This document shows, in pieces, positions 49,863 to 57,279 of a stretch of 64,000 nucleotides of DNA. The notes under the pieces are model-generated. The model ran no database searches. It was not told the DNA's origin and worked only from the letters and a program-made list of their open reading frames with translations. How positions within the stretch are numbered: the first letter of the stretch is position 1; every line of letters begins with the position of its first letter. This DNA comes from JBBROS01 sp965213845 (GTDB taxonomy: Bacteria; Pseudomonadota; Alphaproteobacteria; Acetobacterales; Acetobacteraceae), in assembly GCA_965213845.1 (NCBI GenBank), contig CBDCAI010000005.1, positions 806,001-870,000 of the forward strand, in the 5' to 3' direction. Position numbers and translations under genes: made by a program.

Positions 49863-50965
49863 CGGGAGTGCCCGGCCCGCTGCTCCAGGTCGAGGGGTTG
49901 CAGAAGCACTACCCGATGCGGCGCGGCCTTATCGTGTCGCGCGTGGTGGGCACCGTGCGCGCCGTGGACGGGATCGGCTTCTCGCTCGGGCGCGGCGAGA
50001 CGCTGGCGCTGGTGGGCGAGAGCGGCTGCGGGAAAAGCACGACGGCGCGGCTGGTGCTGCGGCTGATCGAACCCACGGCGGGCACGGTGCAGTTCGAGGG
50101 TGCCGACATCACCACGCTCGACGGTGCGGCGCTGCGGCGGACGCGGCGGCGGATGCAGATCGTGTTCCAGGACCCCTTCGCCTCGTTGAACCCGCGCATG
50201 ACCGTGGGCGAGATCCTGGAGGAGCCGCTGGTCGTGCATGCGATCGGCGACCGCACCGCTCGGCGGGCGCGGGTGGCGGAGCTGCTGGCCCTGGTGGGCC
50301 TGGCCCCCTACCACGCCGGGCGGTATCCGCACGAGTTCTCGGGCGGGCAGCGGCAGCGGATCGGCATCGCGCGGGCGCTGGCGGTGGAGCCGGCGCTGGT
50401 GGTGCTGGACGAGCCGGTCAGCGCGCTCGATGTCAGCATCCAGGCGCAGGTGGTGAACCTGCTGAAGGATCTGCAGGCGCGGCTGGGCCTGTCCTACCTT
50501 TTCATCGCGCACGACCTGGCGGTGGTTAAGCACGTGGCCGACCGGGTGGCCGTCATGTATCTGGGCCGGATCGTCGAGATCGGGCCCAAGGCGCAGGTGT
50601 TCGCCAACCCGCGGCACCCTTATACCCGTGTGCTGCTCTCGGCCATTCCGCGCCCGGACCCGCATCGGCGGCTGGCGCGCCAGGTGCCGGGGGGCGACGT
50701 GCCCAGCCCGGCCGACATCCCGCCCGGCTGCCGGTTCCACACCCGCTGTTCCTTCGTCATCGACCGTTGCCGCATCGAGGATCCCGCCTTGCGCCCCATC
50801 GAGACCGCCCATCTGTCCGCCTGCCACCGCGCCGAGGAGCTGCCGGAGGCGGCGAACCTGGCCGAGGTGCACGCCGCCCCGCCGCTCGCCGCACGGCGGC
50901 TGGCGCTGTATGCCGAACGGCGGAAGGCGGCCGGGGCAGGCGTTGTCGCAGGCGCCGGGGCATGA
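49859..50965 (+). CDS. dipeptide-type ABC transporter ATP-binding protein 2
   Basis: A 368-residue DppF-like ATPase. Walker A GESGCGKSTTARL, then IVFQDPFASLNPRMTVGEIL, signature FSGGQRQRIGIARALAVEP, Walker B VVLDEPVSALD and the oligopeptide-type C-terminus CRFHTRCSFVIDRC. It overlaps the first ATPase by four bases. A further ~45 Ala/Arg-rich residues at the C-terminus (AERRKAAGAGVVAGAGA) are longer than usual. Confidence 0.95.
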   Translation: MTGVPGPLLQVEGLQKHYPMRRGLIVSRVVGTVRAVDGIGFSLGRGETLALVGESGCGKSTTARLVLRLIEPTAGTVQFEGADITTLDGAALRRTRRRMQIVFQDPFASLNPRMTVGEILEEPLVVHAIGDRTARRARVAELLALVGLAPYHAGRYPHEFSGGQRQRIGIARALAVEPALVVLDEPVSALDVSIQAQVVNLLKDLQARLGLSYLFIAHDLAVVKHVADRVAVMYLGRIVEIGPKAQVFANPRHPYTRVLLSAIPRPDPHRRLARQVPGGDVPSPADIPPGCRFHTRCSFVIDRCRIEDPALRPIETAHLSACHRAEELPEAANLAEVHAAPPLAARRLALYAERRKAAGAGVVAGAGA

Positions 50966-52137
50966 TCGCGTCGTTGGTCTCGCCGCGGATGATGCGGGTG
51001 GGCGGCGGCGCGGTGGCGCAGACGGCCGAGGTGCTGGCGGCCTTCGGGCTGACCCGGCCGCTGGTGGTGACCGACCCCTACATGGTCTCGTCCGGGCTGG
51101 TGCGGCGCTGCCTGGACCCGATGGAGGCGGCCGGGTTGAAGCCCGTGGTGTTCAGCCAGACCGTGCCGGAGCCGACCGACGTCGTCATCGCGGCCGGGGT
51201 GGCGGCGCTGGCCCAGGGGGACTTCGACTGCCTGGTGGGGTTCGGCGGGGGATCGCCGATCGACACGGCCAAGGCGATGGCCATCCTCGCGACCCGGCCC
51301 GGGGCCGCCATGCGGGAGTTCAAGGTGCCCTTCGCCGCCGACCAGGCCCGCCTGCCGGTGATCGCCATCCCGACGACGGCGGGCACGGGCAGCGAGGCGA
51401 CCCGCTTCACCGTGATCACGGACACCGAGCGGGGCGAGAAGATGCTGATCGCCGGCATGGCCGCCCTGCCGCTGGCCGCGATCGTGGATTACGAGCTGAC
51501 GTTCACCGTGCCGCCGCGGATCACGGCCGACACGGGGGTGGACAGCCTGACGCATGCGCTGGAGGCCTATGTGTCGAAGCGGGCGAACCCCTATTCGGAC
51601 ACGCAGGCGGTGGCGGCCATGCGGCTGATCGGGGCCAACCTGCGCACAGCCTATGCGGAGCCGCGGAACGCTGCGGCGCGGGAGGCGATGATGCTGGGCG
51701 CGATGCAGGCCGGGATCGCGTTCACCAATGCCTCGGTCGCACTGGTGCACGGCATGTCGCGGCCGATCGGGGCGCAGTTCCACGTGCCGCACGGGCTGAG
51801 CAACGCGATGCTGCTGCCGGCGATCACGCGCTTCGGGCTGGAGGCGGCAGAGGCGCGCTACGCCGAGGCGTCGCGGGTGATCGGGTTCGCCCAGGCGGGC
51901 GACGCCGACGGGGTGGCGGCGGAGAAGCTGGCCGATGGCCTGGCGCAGCTGAACACGGAGCTGGGGGTGCCGACGCCGGGCGGCTTCGGGATCGATAAGG
52001 CCGCCTGGGATGCGACGCTGTCCCTGATGGCGGACCAGGCGCTGGCCAGCGGCAGCCCGGCCAACAACCCGCGCGTGCCGACGAAGGACGAGATCGTGGC
52101 GCTGTATCAAGTGGTCTGGTCGGGCAATCGGGTGTAG
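50962..52137 (+). CDS. iron-containing alcohol dehydrogenase
   Basis: A 391-residue group III dehydrogenase. The nucleotide site is LVGFGGGSPIDTAKAMA (near residue 95) followed by AIPTTAGTGSEATRFTVI. Metal ligands lie in the DTGVDSLTHALEAY and HGMSRPIGAQFHVPHGLSNA blocks. Substrates of close relatives include 1,3-propanediol, maleylacetate and lactaldehyde; none can be picked here. It overlaps the second ATPase gene by four bases, so it belongs to the transporter operon and may process the imported compound after the amidohydrolase step. Confidence 0.9.
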   Translation: MIASLVSPRMMRVGGGAVAQTAEVLAAFGLTRPLVVTDPYMVSSGLVRRCLDPMEAAGLKPVVFSQTVPEPTDVVIAAGVAALAQGDFDCLVGFGGGSPIDTAKAMAILATRPGAAMREFKVPFAADQARLPVIAIPTTAGTGSEATRFTVITDTERGEKMLIAGMAALPLAAIVDYELTFTVPPRITADTGVDSLTHALEAYVSKRANPYSDTQAVAAMRLIGANLRTAYAEPRNAAAREAMMLGAMQAGIAFTNASVALVHGMSRPIGAQFHVPHGLSNAMLLPAITRFGLEAAEARYAEASRVIGFAQAGDADGVAAEKLADGLAQLNTELGVPTPGGFGIDKAAWDATLSLMADQALASGSPANNPRVPTKDEIVALYQVVWSGNRV

Positions 52138-52147
52138 GCTCGGCGCC

Positions 52148-52726
52148 TTGAATGTGGTGACACGCCACCGGATCATGAGCATCGAGGACTTCCTGGCCTG
52201 GGAGGCCCGGCAGGAGGTCAAGTACGAGTTCGACGGCAATGAGCCGGTGGCGATGGTGGGCGGCTCTCTGCGGCATTCGGCGATCCAGCGTAACCTGGCA
52301 ATCTCTATCGGTGGCAGATTGCGCGGATCTGGATGCAGTTTCTATGGCAGCGACACGAAGCTGCTTAGCGCGATGCGGTCGCGCTATCCCGATGGACAGG
52401 TGATTTGCGGGGCGGTGGACGACGAAGCCACCTTCACGACATCTCCGGTGGTGGTCTTCGAGGTTCTCAGTCGCAGTACGCAGGCCACGGACCTGGTCGA
52501 CAAGGCTCGGGAATACCAAGGGATCCCCTCTGTGCGACAGTATATCGTCCTGGCGCAGGAACGGATGTCCGCCACGGTGCTGACGCGCGTGGGCGAGACC
52601 TGGGCCACGTTGACGCCTGGGGCCCAGGACACGCTGGCAATGCCGGAAATCGGGATCGAGTGCACGGTGGCGGAGCTCTACGAGGGCGTGAAGTTCCCGG
52701 CGGAAAAGGACATAGCGGCCGAATAG
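52148..52726 (+). CDS. Uma2 family endonuclease-like protein (PD-(D/E)XK)
   Basis: A 192-residue protein of the widespread Uma2/DUF820 family. It begins MSIEDFLAWEARQEVKYEF (counted from ATG 52175), then VGGSLRHSAIQRNLAISIGG and the core TTSPVVVFEVLSRSTQATDL. VDKAREYQGIPSVRQYIVLA completes the restriction-type fold. Some codons are less GC-rich than the surroundings, which suggests transfer. TTG 52148 is used as start because the frame is open and the spacing to the preceding gene is short; ATG 52175 is the alternative. The biological role of this family is not established. The gene converges on secF. Confidence 0.82.
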   Translation: MNVVTRHRIMSIEDFLAWEARQEVKYEFDGNEPVAMVGGSLRHSAIQRNLAISIGGRLRGSGCSFYGSDTKLLSAMRSRYPDGQVICGAVDDEATFTTSPVVVFEVLSRSTQATDLVDKAREYQGIPSVRQYIVLAQERMSATVLTRVGETWATLTPGAQDTLAMPEIGIECTVAELYEGVKFPAEKDIAAE

Positions 52727-52735
52727 TCGGTCGTA

Positions 52736-53695
52736 TCAGCCCGGCGCCTTCTTCGCCGCCGCCGGCACGGGCGCCTGGGCGTCGCGGCGCAGCTTGTTCT
52801 CGCCCAGCAGGAGAAGGATGGGCGCGGCGATGAAGATGCTGCTGCTGGTGCCGACGACGATGCCGAACAGCATCATGAGCGCGAAGCCCGACAGCGACGC
52901 GCCGCCGAACAGCGCGAGCGGCAGGCTGGCGAGGAAGACGGTCATGGAGGTGCCGAGGGTGCGGTTCAGCGTCTCGTTGATGCTGAGGTCGATCAGCTGG
53001 CGCAGCGGCATCGTCTTGTACTTGCGCAGGTTCTCGCGCATGCGGTCGTAGACCACGACCTTGTCGTTGGTGGAGTAGCCGATGACCGTCAGGATGGCGG
53101 CGACCATCACCAGGTCGAACTCGATGCGGGTGATGACCAGGAAACCGACGGCCTTGGTCACGTCCAGGATCAGCGTGACCACGGCGCCGACGGCGAACTG
53201 CCACTCGAAGCGGAACCAGATATAGACCAGGATCATCAGCAGGCTGATGCCCAGCGCCAGCATGCCGTCGCGGAACAGCTCGGCCGAAACCGACGCGCCG
53301 ACGGCGTCGGTGCGGACGATGCGGATGCCGGGTGAGGCCTGTTCCAGCGCGGTTCGGACGCGGGTGACGGTTTCCTGGGTGGCGGCTTCGCTGGATTGCG
53401 GGTCCAGGCGGATCAGGGCCTGGTCGTCGGCGCCGAAGCGCTGCAACCCGGCCTCGGGCACGCGGGCGGCAGCCAGGCCCGCGCGCAGCTTGCCGAAATC
53501 GGATGGGCCCTGGGTGCGCACCTCCATCACGATGCCGCCGCGGAAGTCGATGCCGAGGTGCAGGCCCGGGTAGAAGAACAGCAGCAACGACGCGAGCGAC
53601 AGCACGGCCGAGGTCGCGAGGCCCAGGTAGCGGCCGCGCATGAACTGGATCTTGGTGTCGTCGGGCACCAGGCGGAACAGGGGGCGGATGAACAT
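52736..53695 (-). CDS. secF: protein translocase subunit SecF
   Basis: 319 residues with six predicted membrane helices, one at the N-terminus and five in the C-terminal half. After the first helix comes the diagnostic LGIDFRGGIVMEVRT. The C-terminal half contains ILTVIGYSTNDKVVVYDRMR, NETLNRTLGTSMTVFLA and GTSSSIFIAAPILLLLGE. Together with SecD it uses the proton gradient to help complete export through SecYEG. It follows secD with a 5-bp gap. The last ~20 residues are Ala/Pro/Lys-rich. Confidence 0.96.
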   Translation of the reverse strand: MFIRPLFRLVPDDTKIQFMRGRYLGLATSAVLSLASLLLFFYPGLHLGIDFRGGIVMEVRTQGPSDFGKLRAGLAAARVPEAGLQRFGADDQALIRLDPQSSEAATQETVTRVRTALEQASPGIRIVRTDAVGASVSAELFRDGMLALGISLLMILVYIWFRFEWQFAVGAVVTLILDVTKAVGFLVITRIEFDLVMVAAILTVIGYSTNDKVVVYDRMRENLRKYKTMPLRQLIDLSINETLNRTLGTSMTVFLASLPLALFGGASLSGFALMMLFGIVVGTSSSIFIAAPILLLLGENKLRRDAQAPVPAAAKKAPG

Positions 53696-53700
53696 GCGCG

Positions 53701-55263
53701 CTATACCGGCAGCAGTGTGGGTCGGGTGCGGACGTACCATCGCACGGTCAGCAGCCGGGCCACGACGGTGGCGGTGAACAGCGTGGTGACGATGCCGACG
53801 GTGATGGTGACGGCGAAGCCGCGGACGGGGCCGGATCCGAAGATGAACAGCATGACGTGGGCCAGGAAGGCGGTGGCGTTGCTGTCGATAATGGTGCCGA
53901 AGGCGCGGCGGTATCCGGTTTCCAGCGCGTTGAACGGGGTGCGGCCGTTCCGCACCTCCTCGCGGATGCGTTCGTTGATCAGGATGTTCGCATCGACGGC
54001 GACGCCGAGCGTCAGCAGGATGCCGGCCATGCCGGGCAGCGTGAGCGTGGCTTCGAGCAGGCTGAGGATGGCGATCTGCAGCAGCAGGTTGACCAGCAGG
54101 GCGATGTTCGCGAACCAGCCGAACAGGCCGTAGAACACCGCCATGTAGACGATGACGAGGCCGAACCCGATCGCCAGCGAAAAGGCGCCGGCGCGGATGC
54201 TGTCGGCGCCCAGCTCGGGCCCGACGCTGCGTTCCTCCACCACGGTCAGGGGGGCGGGCAGGGCACCGGCCCGCAGCAGGACGGCCAGGTCGTTGGCGGA
54301 CTGGGCGGTGTAGGTGCCGCTGATCTGGCCGCGGCCCGCCAGGATGGGTTCGTTGATCACCGGCGCGCTGATCACCTTGTCGTCCAGCACGATGGCGAAG
54401 CGGTGGCCGGTGTTGGCGCGGGTGACGTCGGCGAAGCGGCGGGCGCCGATGCTGTCGAAGGTGAAGTTGACCACCCATCCGCCGGGGCGCTGCTGGTCCT
54501 GGCCCGGGCGGGCGTCGGTCAGGTTGGCGCCATCCACCTCCACCCGGCGTCGCACCGGCTCCTTCACGGCGGGCTGGCCCTCGACCGGCAGGAAGTCGAC
54601 GCCCGGAGGCGGCTGGCCGGCCACGTTGGCCGTCTCGTCCAGCAGGCGGAAGGTCATGCGCGCAGTCTTGCCGATCAGCGCCTTGACCCGGTTCGGGTCC
54701 TCGATCCCCGGCAGCTGCACCACGATGCGGTTGTCGCCCTGCCGGGTGATCTGCGGGTCCAGCACGCCCGTCTCGTCGATGCGGCGGCGGATGATCTCGA
54801 TGGATTGCACGACGGCGCCGGTTGCCCGCTCCTTCAGCGCAATCGCCGAGAGGCCGAGCGCGATCTCATTGCCCTGGGCCGTCACGTCGTATTCGGCCGT
54901 GCCGGTGCCGTTGCCGGCGTCGCGCAGCAGCTTGACCGCGTCGTCCTGCTGCGGGCCCGGCGGCATGCGGATCAGCACGCGGTTCTGCGGCGGCTGCGCG
55001 ACCGGGGGCTGGTAGCCCGTGACCTTGCCGCGGAGCACGGTGCGGGCGCCATCGGCGATGCTGTCCAGACGCTCCTTCAACACGGCGGCCATGTCGACCT
55101 CGAGCAGGAGGTAGCTGCCGCCCCGCAGGTCGAGCCCCAGCCGGACCTGGCGCCAGGGCAGCCAGCCATTGGGGGCCGCCACCAGGTTCGGCAGGCACAG
55201 CAGCACGCCCAGGACGCAGACGGCGAGGATCGTCGCGGTCTTGAGGCGGCTGAAATACATCAT
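53701..55263 (-). CDS. secD: protein translocase subunit SecD
   Basis: A 520-residue membrane protein. The first helix is followed by LGLDLRGGSYLLLEVD; the P1 domain contains RRRIDETGVLDPQITRQGDN and RIVVQLPGIEDPNRVKALIG. The C-terminal half has the SecD/RND-type helices with GVAVDANILINERIREE and GTIIDSNATAF; the Asp residues in these motifs take part in proton coupling. ATG 55263 begins MMYFSRLKTATILAV. The upstream gene on the same strand is not yajC, which normally precedes secD. Confidence 0.97.
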   Translation of the reverse strand: MMYFSRLKTATILAVCVLGVLLCLPNLVAAPNGWLPWRQVRLGLDLRGGSYLLLEVDMAAVLKERLDSIADGARTVLRGKVTGYQPPVAQPPQNRVLIRMPPGPQQDDAVKLLRDAGNGTGTAEYDVTAQGNEIALGLSAIALKERATGAVVQSIEIIRRRIDETGVLDPQITRQGDNRIVVQLPGIEDPNRVKALIGKTARMTFRLLDETANVAGQPPPGVDFLPVEGQPAVKEPVRRRVEVDGANLTDARPGQDQQRPGGWVVNFTFDSIGARRFADVTRANTGHRFAIVLDDKVISAPVINEPILAGRGQISGTYTAQSANDLAVLLRAGALPAPLTVVEERSVGPELGADSIRAGAFSLAIGFGLVIVYMAVFYGLFGWFANIALLVNLLLQIAILSLLEATLTLPGMAGILLTLGVAVDANILINERIREEVRNGRTPFNALETGYRRAFGTIIDSNATAFLAHVMLFIFGSGPVRGFAVTITVGIVTTLFTATVVARLLTVRWYVRTRPTLLPV

Positions 55264-55402
55264 GGGCGGCGCGCGTCTCCGGCAGGGAGCGCCGGATATG
55301 CCGGGGTGGGGGCCGGGGCGCAACCCTGGGGGGCTTTGCCGTGGGCCGGGGTCGCTCGGAGGGGCTTCGGGTCGTGCAGGCGTTTTGCCTGGGGTCGTGC
55401 GG

Positions 55403-55924
55403 TCAGGCGGCGTTGCGCGAGGCGGCCGTGGTGGCGGTGTAGGCGTCGATCGCCCGGGCGATGCTGTCGCGCAGGGTAGTGGCGGCCGGCGTGACTGGGC
55501 TGGCGCCTGGGTCCGCGCTGGCCAGGGCGGTGCCTGGGGCGGTCAGGGACGCCCCGCCGGCGTCGTTCGCCTCTGGCCGGTGGTGATGGTGGTGGCCGTG
55601 GCCCGGCTTGACCGGAACATTGGCCAGGGTGGCTTGCGCGGCGGCGGCCGGGTCCGTCGGGGTGGTTGGGGCATCTGTGCCCCCGGCCGTCGTTTGGCCG
55701 GCCGCCGTGCCCGCCGGCGCCGAGCCGGACTGCAGGCCGAGCAGGAAGCTTTTGACATCGGTGATGAGCTTGGCGGCGGCATCGGTGACGGTGGATGGGG
55801 GCGACGGCCCCGTCGACGTGACGGGGTTCGAGGCGGAGGGGGTGGGTGTCGGGCTCGACGGGTCGGGCGCTCCCTGCCGGAAGGCCTGCCAGATGTCGGA
55901 GGCGGCGCTGATGGCACCGATCAT
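55403..55924 (-). CDS. hypothetical low-complexity protein with a His cluster
   Basis: 173 residues starting MIGAISAASDIWQAFRQGAP. The middle is Pro/Thr/Ser/Ala-rich, and residues near 108-116 read PGHGHHHHHRPE, with a His run that could bind metal. The last 25 residues (LRDSIARAIDAYTATTAASR) form an amphipathic helix. There is no leader peptide or membrane segment. I do not recognise the family. It lies 139 bp upstream of secD in the same direction, but nothing links them functionally. Confidence 0.55.
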   Translation of the reverse strand: MIGAISAASDIWQAFRQGAPDPSSPTPTPSASNPVTSTGPSPPSTVTDAAAKLITDVKSFLLGLQSGSAPAGTAAGQTTAGGTDAPTTPTDPAAAAQATLANVPVKPGHGHHHHHRPEANDAGGASLTAPGTALASADPGASPVTPAATTLRDSIARAIDAYTATTAASRNAA

Positions 55925-56100
55925 GGGCGAATGCTCCTGCGCGGAATGGCGCTGACGTCCCGGTGCAAGCGGCAGGCCTGGTCGGGGCCGCTGTTATCGT
56001 TGGATTGTGGATCGTCCGCCGGCCGGCAGAACCTGCCGGGCTGCATGAACGACCTTGCAGGACCGGCAAATCTATGGCCCTGGCGCGAGGCCCTTGGGCT

Positions 56101-56127
56101 GGGCGGACCGGGCGGACCGGGCGGACC
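56101..56127 (+). repeat. three 9-bp tandem units before the glycosyltransferase gene
   Basis: GGGCGGACC occurs at 56101, 56110 and 56119, and a partial fourth copy continues into GGGCG. The array ends 18 bp upstream of the GTG start, immediately before the AAAAGGA ribosome site. Confidence 0.92.
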
Positions 56128-56145
56128 GGGCGAAAAGGATGTGCG

Positions 56146-57261
56146 GTGAAGGTGCTGGAGGTGACGAACGTCGATTTCTCGCTGCGGCACTTCCTGCTGC
56201 CGTTGATGCGGGGGGTGCGGGCGCGCGGGCACGAGGTGGTGGGCGTGTGTGCGGACGGGGCGCTGCTGGATCAGGTACGGGCGGAGGGGTTCCGGGTGGA
56301 GGCGCTGCCGCTGGTGCGGGGGCTGTCGCCCCTGGCGCAGGGCCGGGCGCTGCGGGCGCTGGTGCGGCTGATCCGGGCGGAGCGGCCGGACCTGGTGCAT
56401 GCGCACATGCCGATCAGCGGGTTCCTGGCGCGGGTGGCGGCCTGGTGGTGCGGGGTGCCGCGCGTCGCCTACACCTGCCACGGCTTCCTGTTCCATCAGC
56501 CGGGGCCCTGGCTGCGGCGCGCCGTCGCGTTCCTGATGGAGTGGTTGGGCGGGCGCCTGACCCGGGTCTACCTGACAGTCTCCGAGGAGGAGGCGCGGGA
56601 TGCGCGGCGGCTCATGATCCATGCCGGGGCGACGGGCATCGGCAATGGGCGCGACCCCGCCCGCTTCCACCCGGACGCGGCCGTCCGGGCCCGGGTGCGG
56701 GACGCGCTCGGGTGCGCTCAAGGCCGCGTCGTGATCGTGATCGTCTCGCGCCTGGTGCGGCACAAGGGGTATCCGGAGCTGCTGGCCGCCATGCCGGACG
56801 TCGTCCGCGCCTGCCCGGCCGCCGAGCTTTGGGTTGTGGGGCAGCGGCTGGACTCGGATCACGGCGCGGACATGGCGCCGTTGTTCACGCAGGCGAAGCT
56901 GGGTCCGAACCTGCGGCTGCTCGGCTACCGGGCGGACGTGGCGGACGTGCTGGCGGCCGCCGACGTGTTCGTGCTGCCAAGCCATTTCGAGGGGCTGCCG
57001 ATGTCGGTCATCGAGGCGATGCTGACGGGGCTGCCCGTGGTGGCGACCGACATAAGGGGCCCGCGGGAGCAGGTGGTGGATGGAGAGACGGGGCTGCTGG
57101 TTGCAGCGAGCTCGGTCGAACCTCTCGCGGCGGCGCTGACGCGGCTGGCCGGGGATGCGGGGCTGCGGGCGCGGATGGGGGCTGCGGGCCGGGCGCGCGC
57201 CCTGGCCCGGTACGACGAGGCCGTGGTGGTCGGGCGGACGCTGGACCTTCTTGGCCTGTAG
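56146..57261 (+). CDS. glycosyltransferase family 4 (GT-B fold)
   Basis: A 371-residue GT-B enzyme. The N-terminal acceptor half contains VDFSLRHFLLPLMRGVRARG, HEVVGVCADG and HAHMPISGFLARVAAW. The C-terminal donor half has VSRLVRHKGYPELLAAM and the motif PSHFEGLPMSVIEAMLTGLP (about residues 277-296), whose first Glu binds the sugar nucleotide. The end DGETGLLVAASS is typical. Such enzymes work on polysaccharide, lipopolysaccharide or exopolysaccharide precursors. The start is GTG 56146, supported by AAAAGGA. No other sugar genes are adjacent, so its product is unknown. Confidence 0.88.
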   Translation: MKVLEVTNVDFSLRHFLLPLMRGVRARGHEVVGVCADGALLDQVRAEGFRVEALPLVRGLSPLAQGRALRALVRLIRAERPDLVHAHMPISGFLARVAAWWCGVPRVAYTCHGFLFHQPGPWLRRAVAFLMEWLGGRLTRVYLTVSEEEARDARRLMIHAGATGIGNGRDPARFHPDAAVRARVRDALGCAQGRVVIVIVSRLVRHKGYPELLAAMPDVVRACPAAELWVVGQRLDSDHGADMAPLFTQAKLGPNLRLLGYRADVADVLAAADVFVLPSHFEGLPMSVIEAMLTGLPVVATDIRGPREQVVDGETGLLVAASSVEPLAAALTRLAGDAGLRARMGAAGRARALARYDEAVVVGRTLDLLGL

Positions 57262-57279
57262 GCCTGGTGCGGGCTTCAA

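Noticed and set aside
56101..56127. CRISPR-like array
   Set aside because: Units are directly adjacent with no spacers, as are all other repeats here; no cas gene is present.
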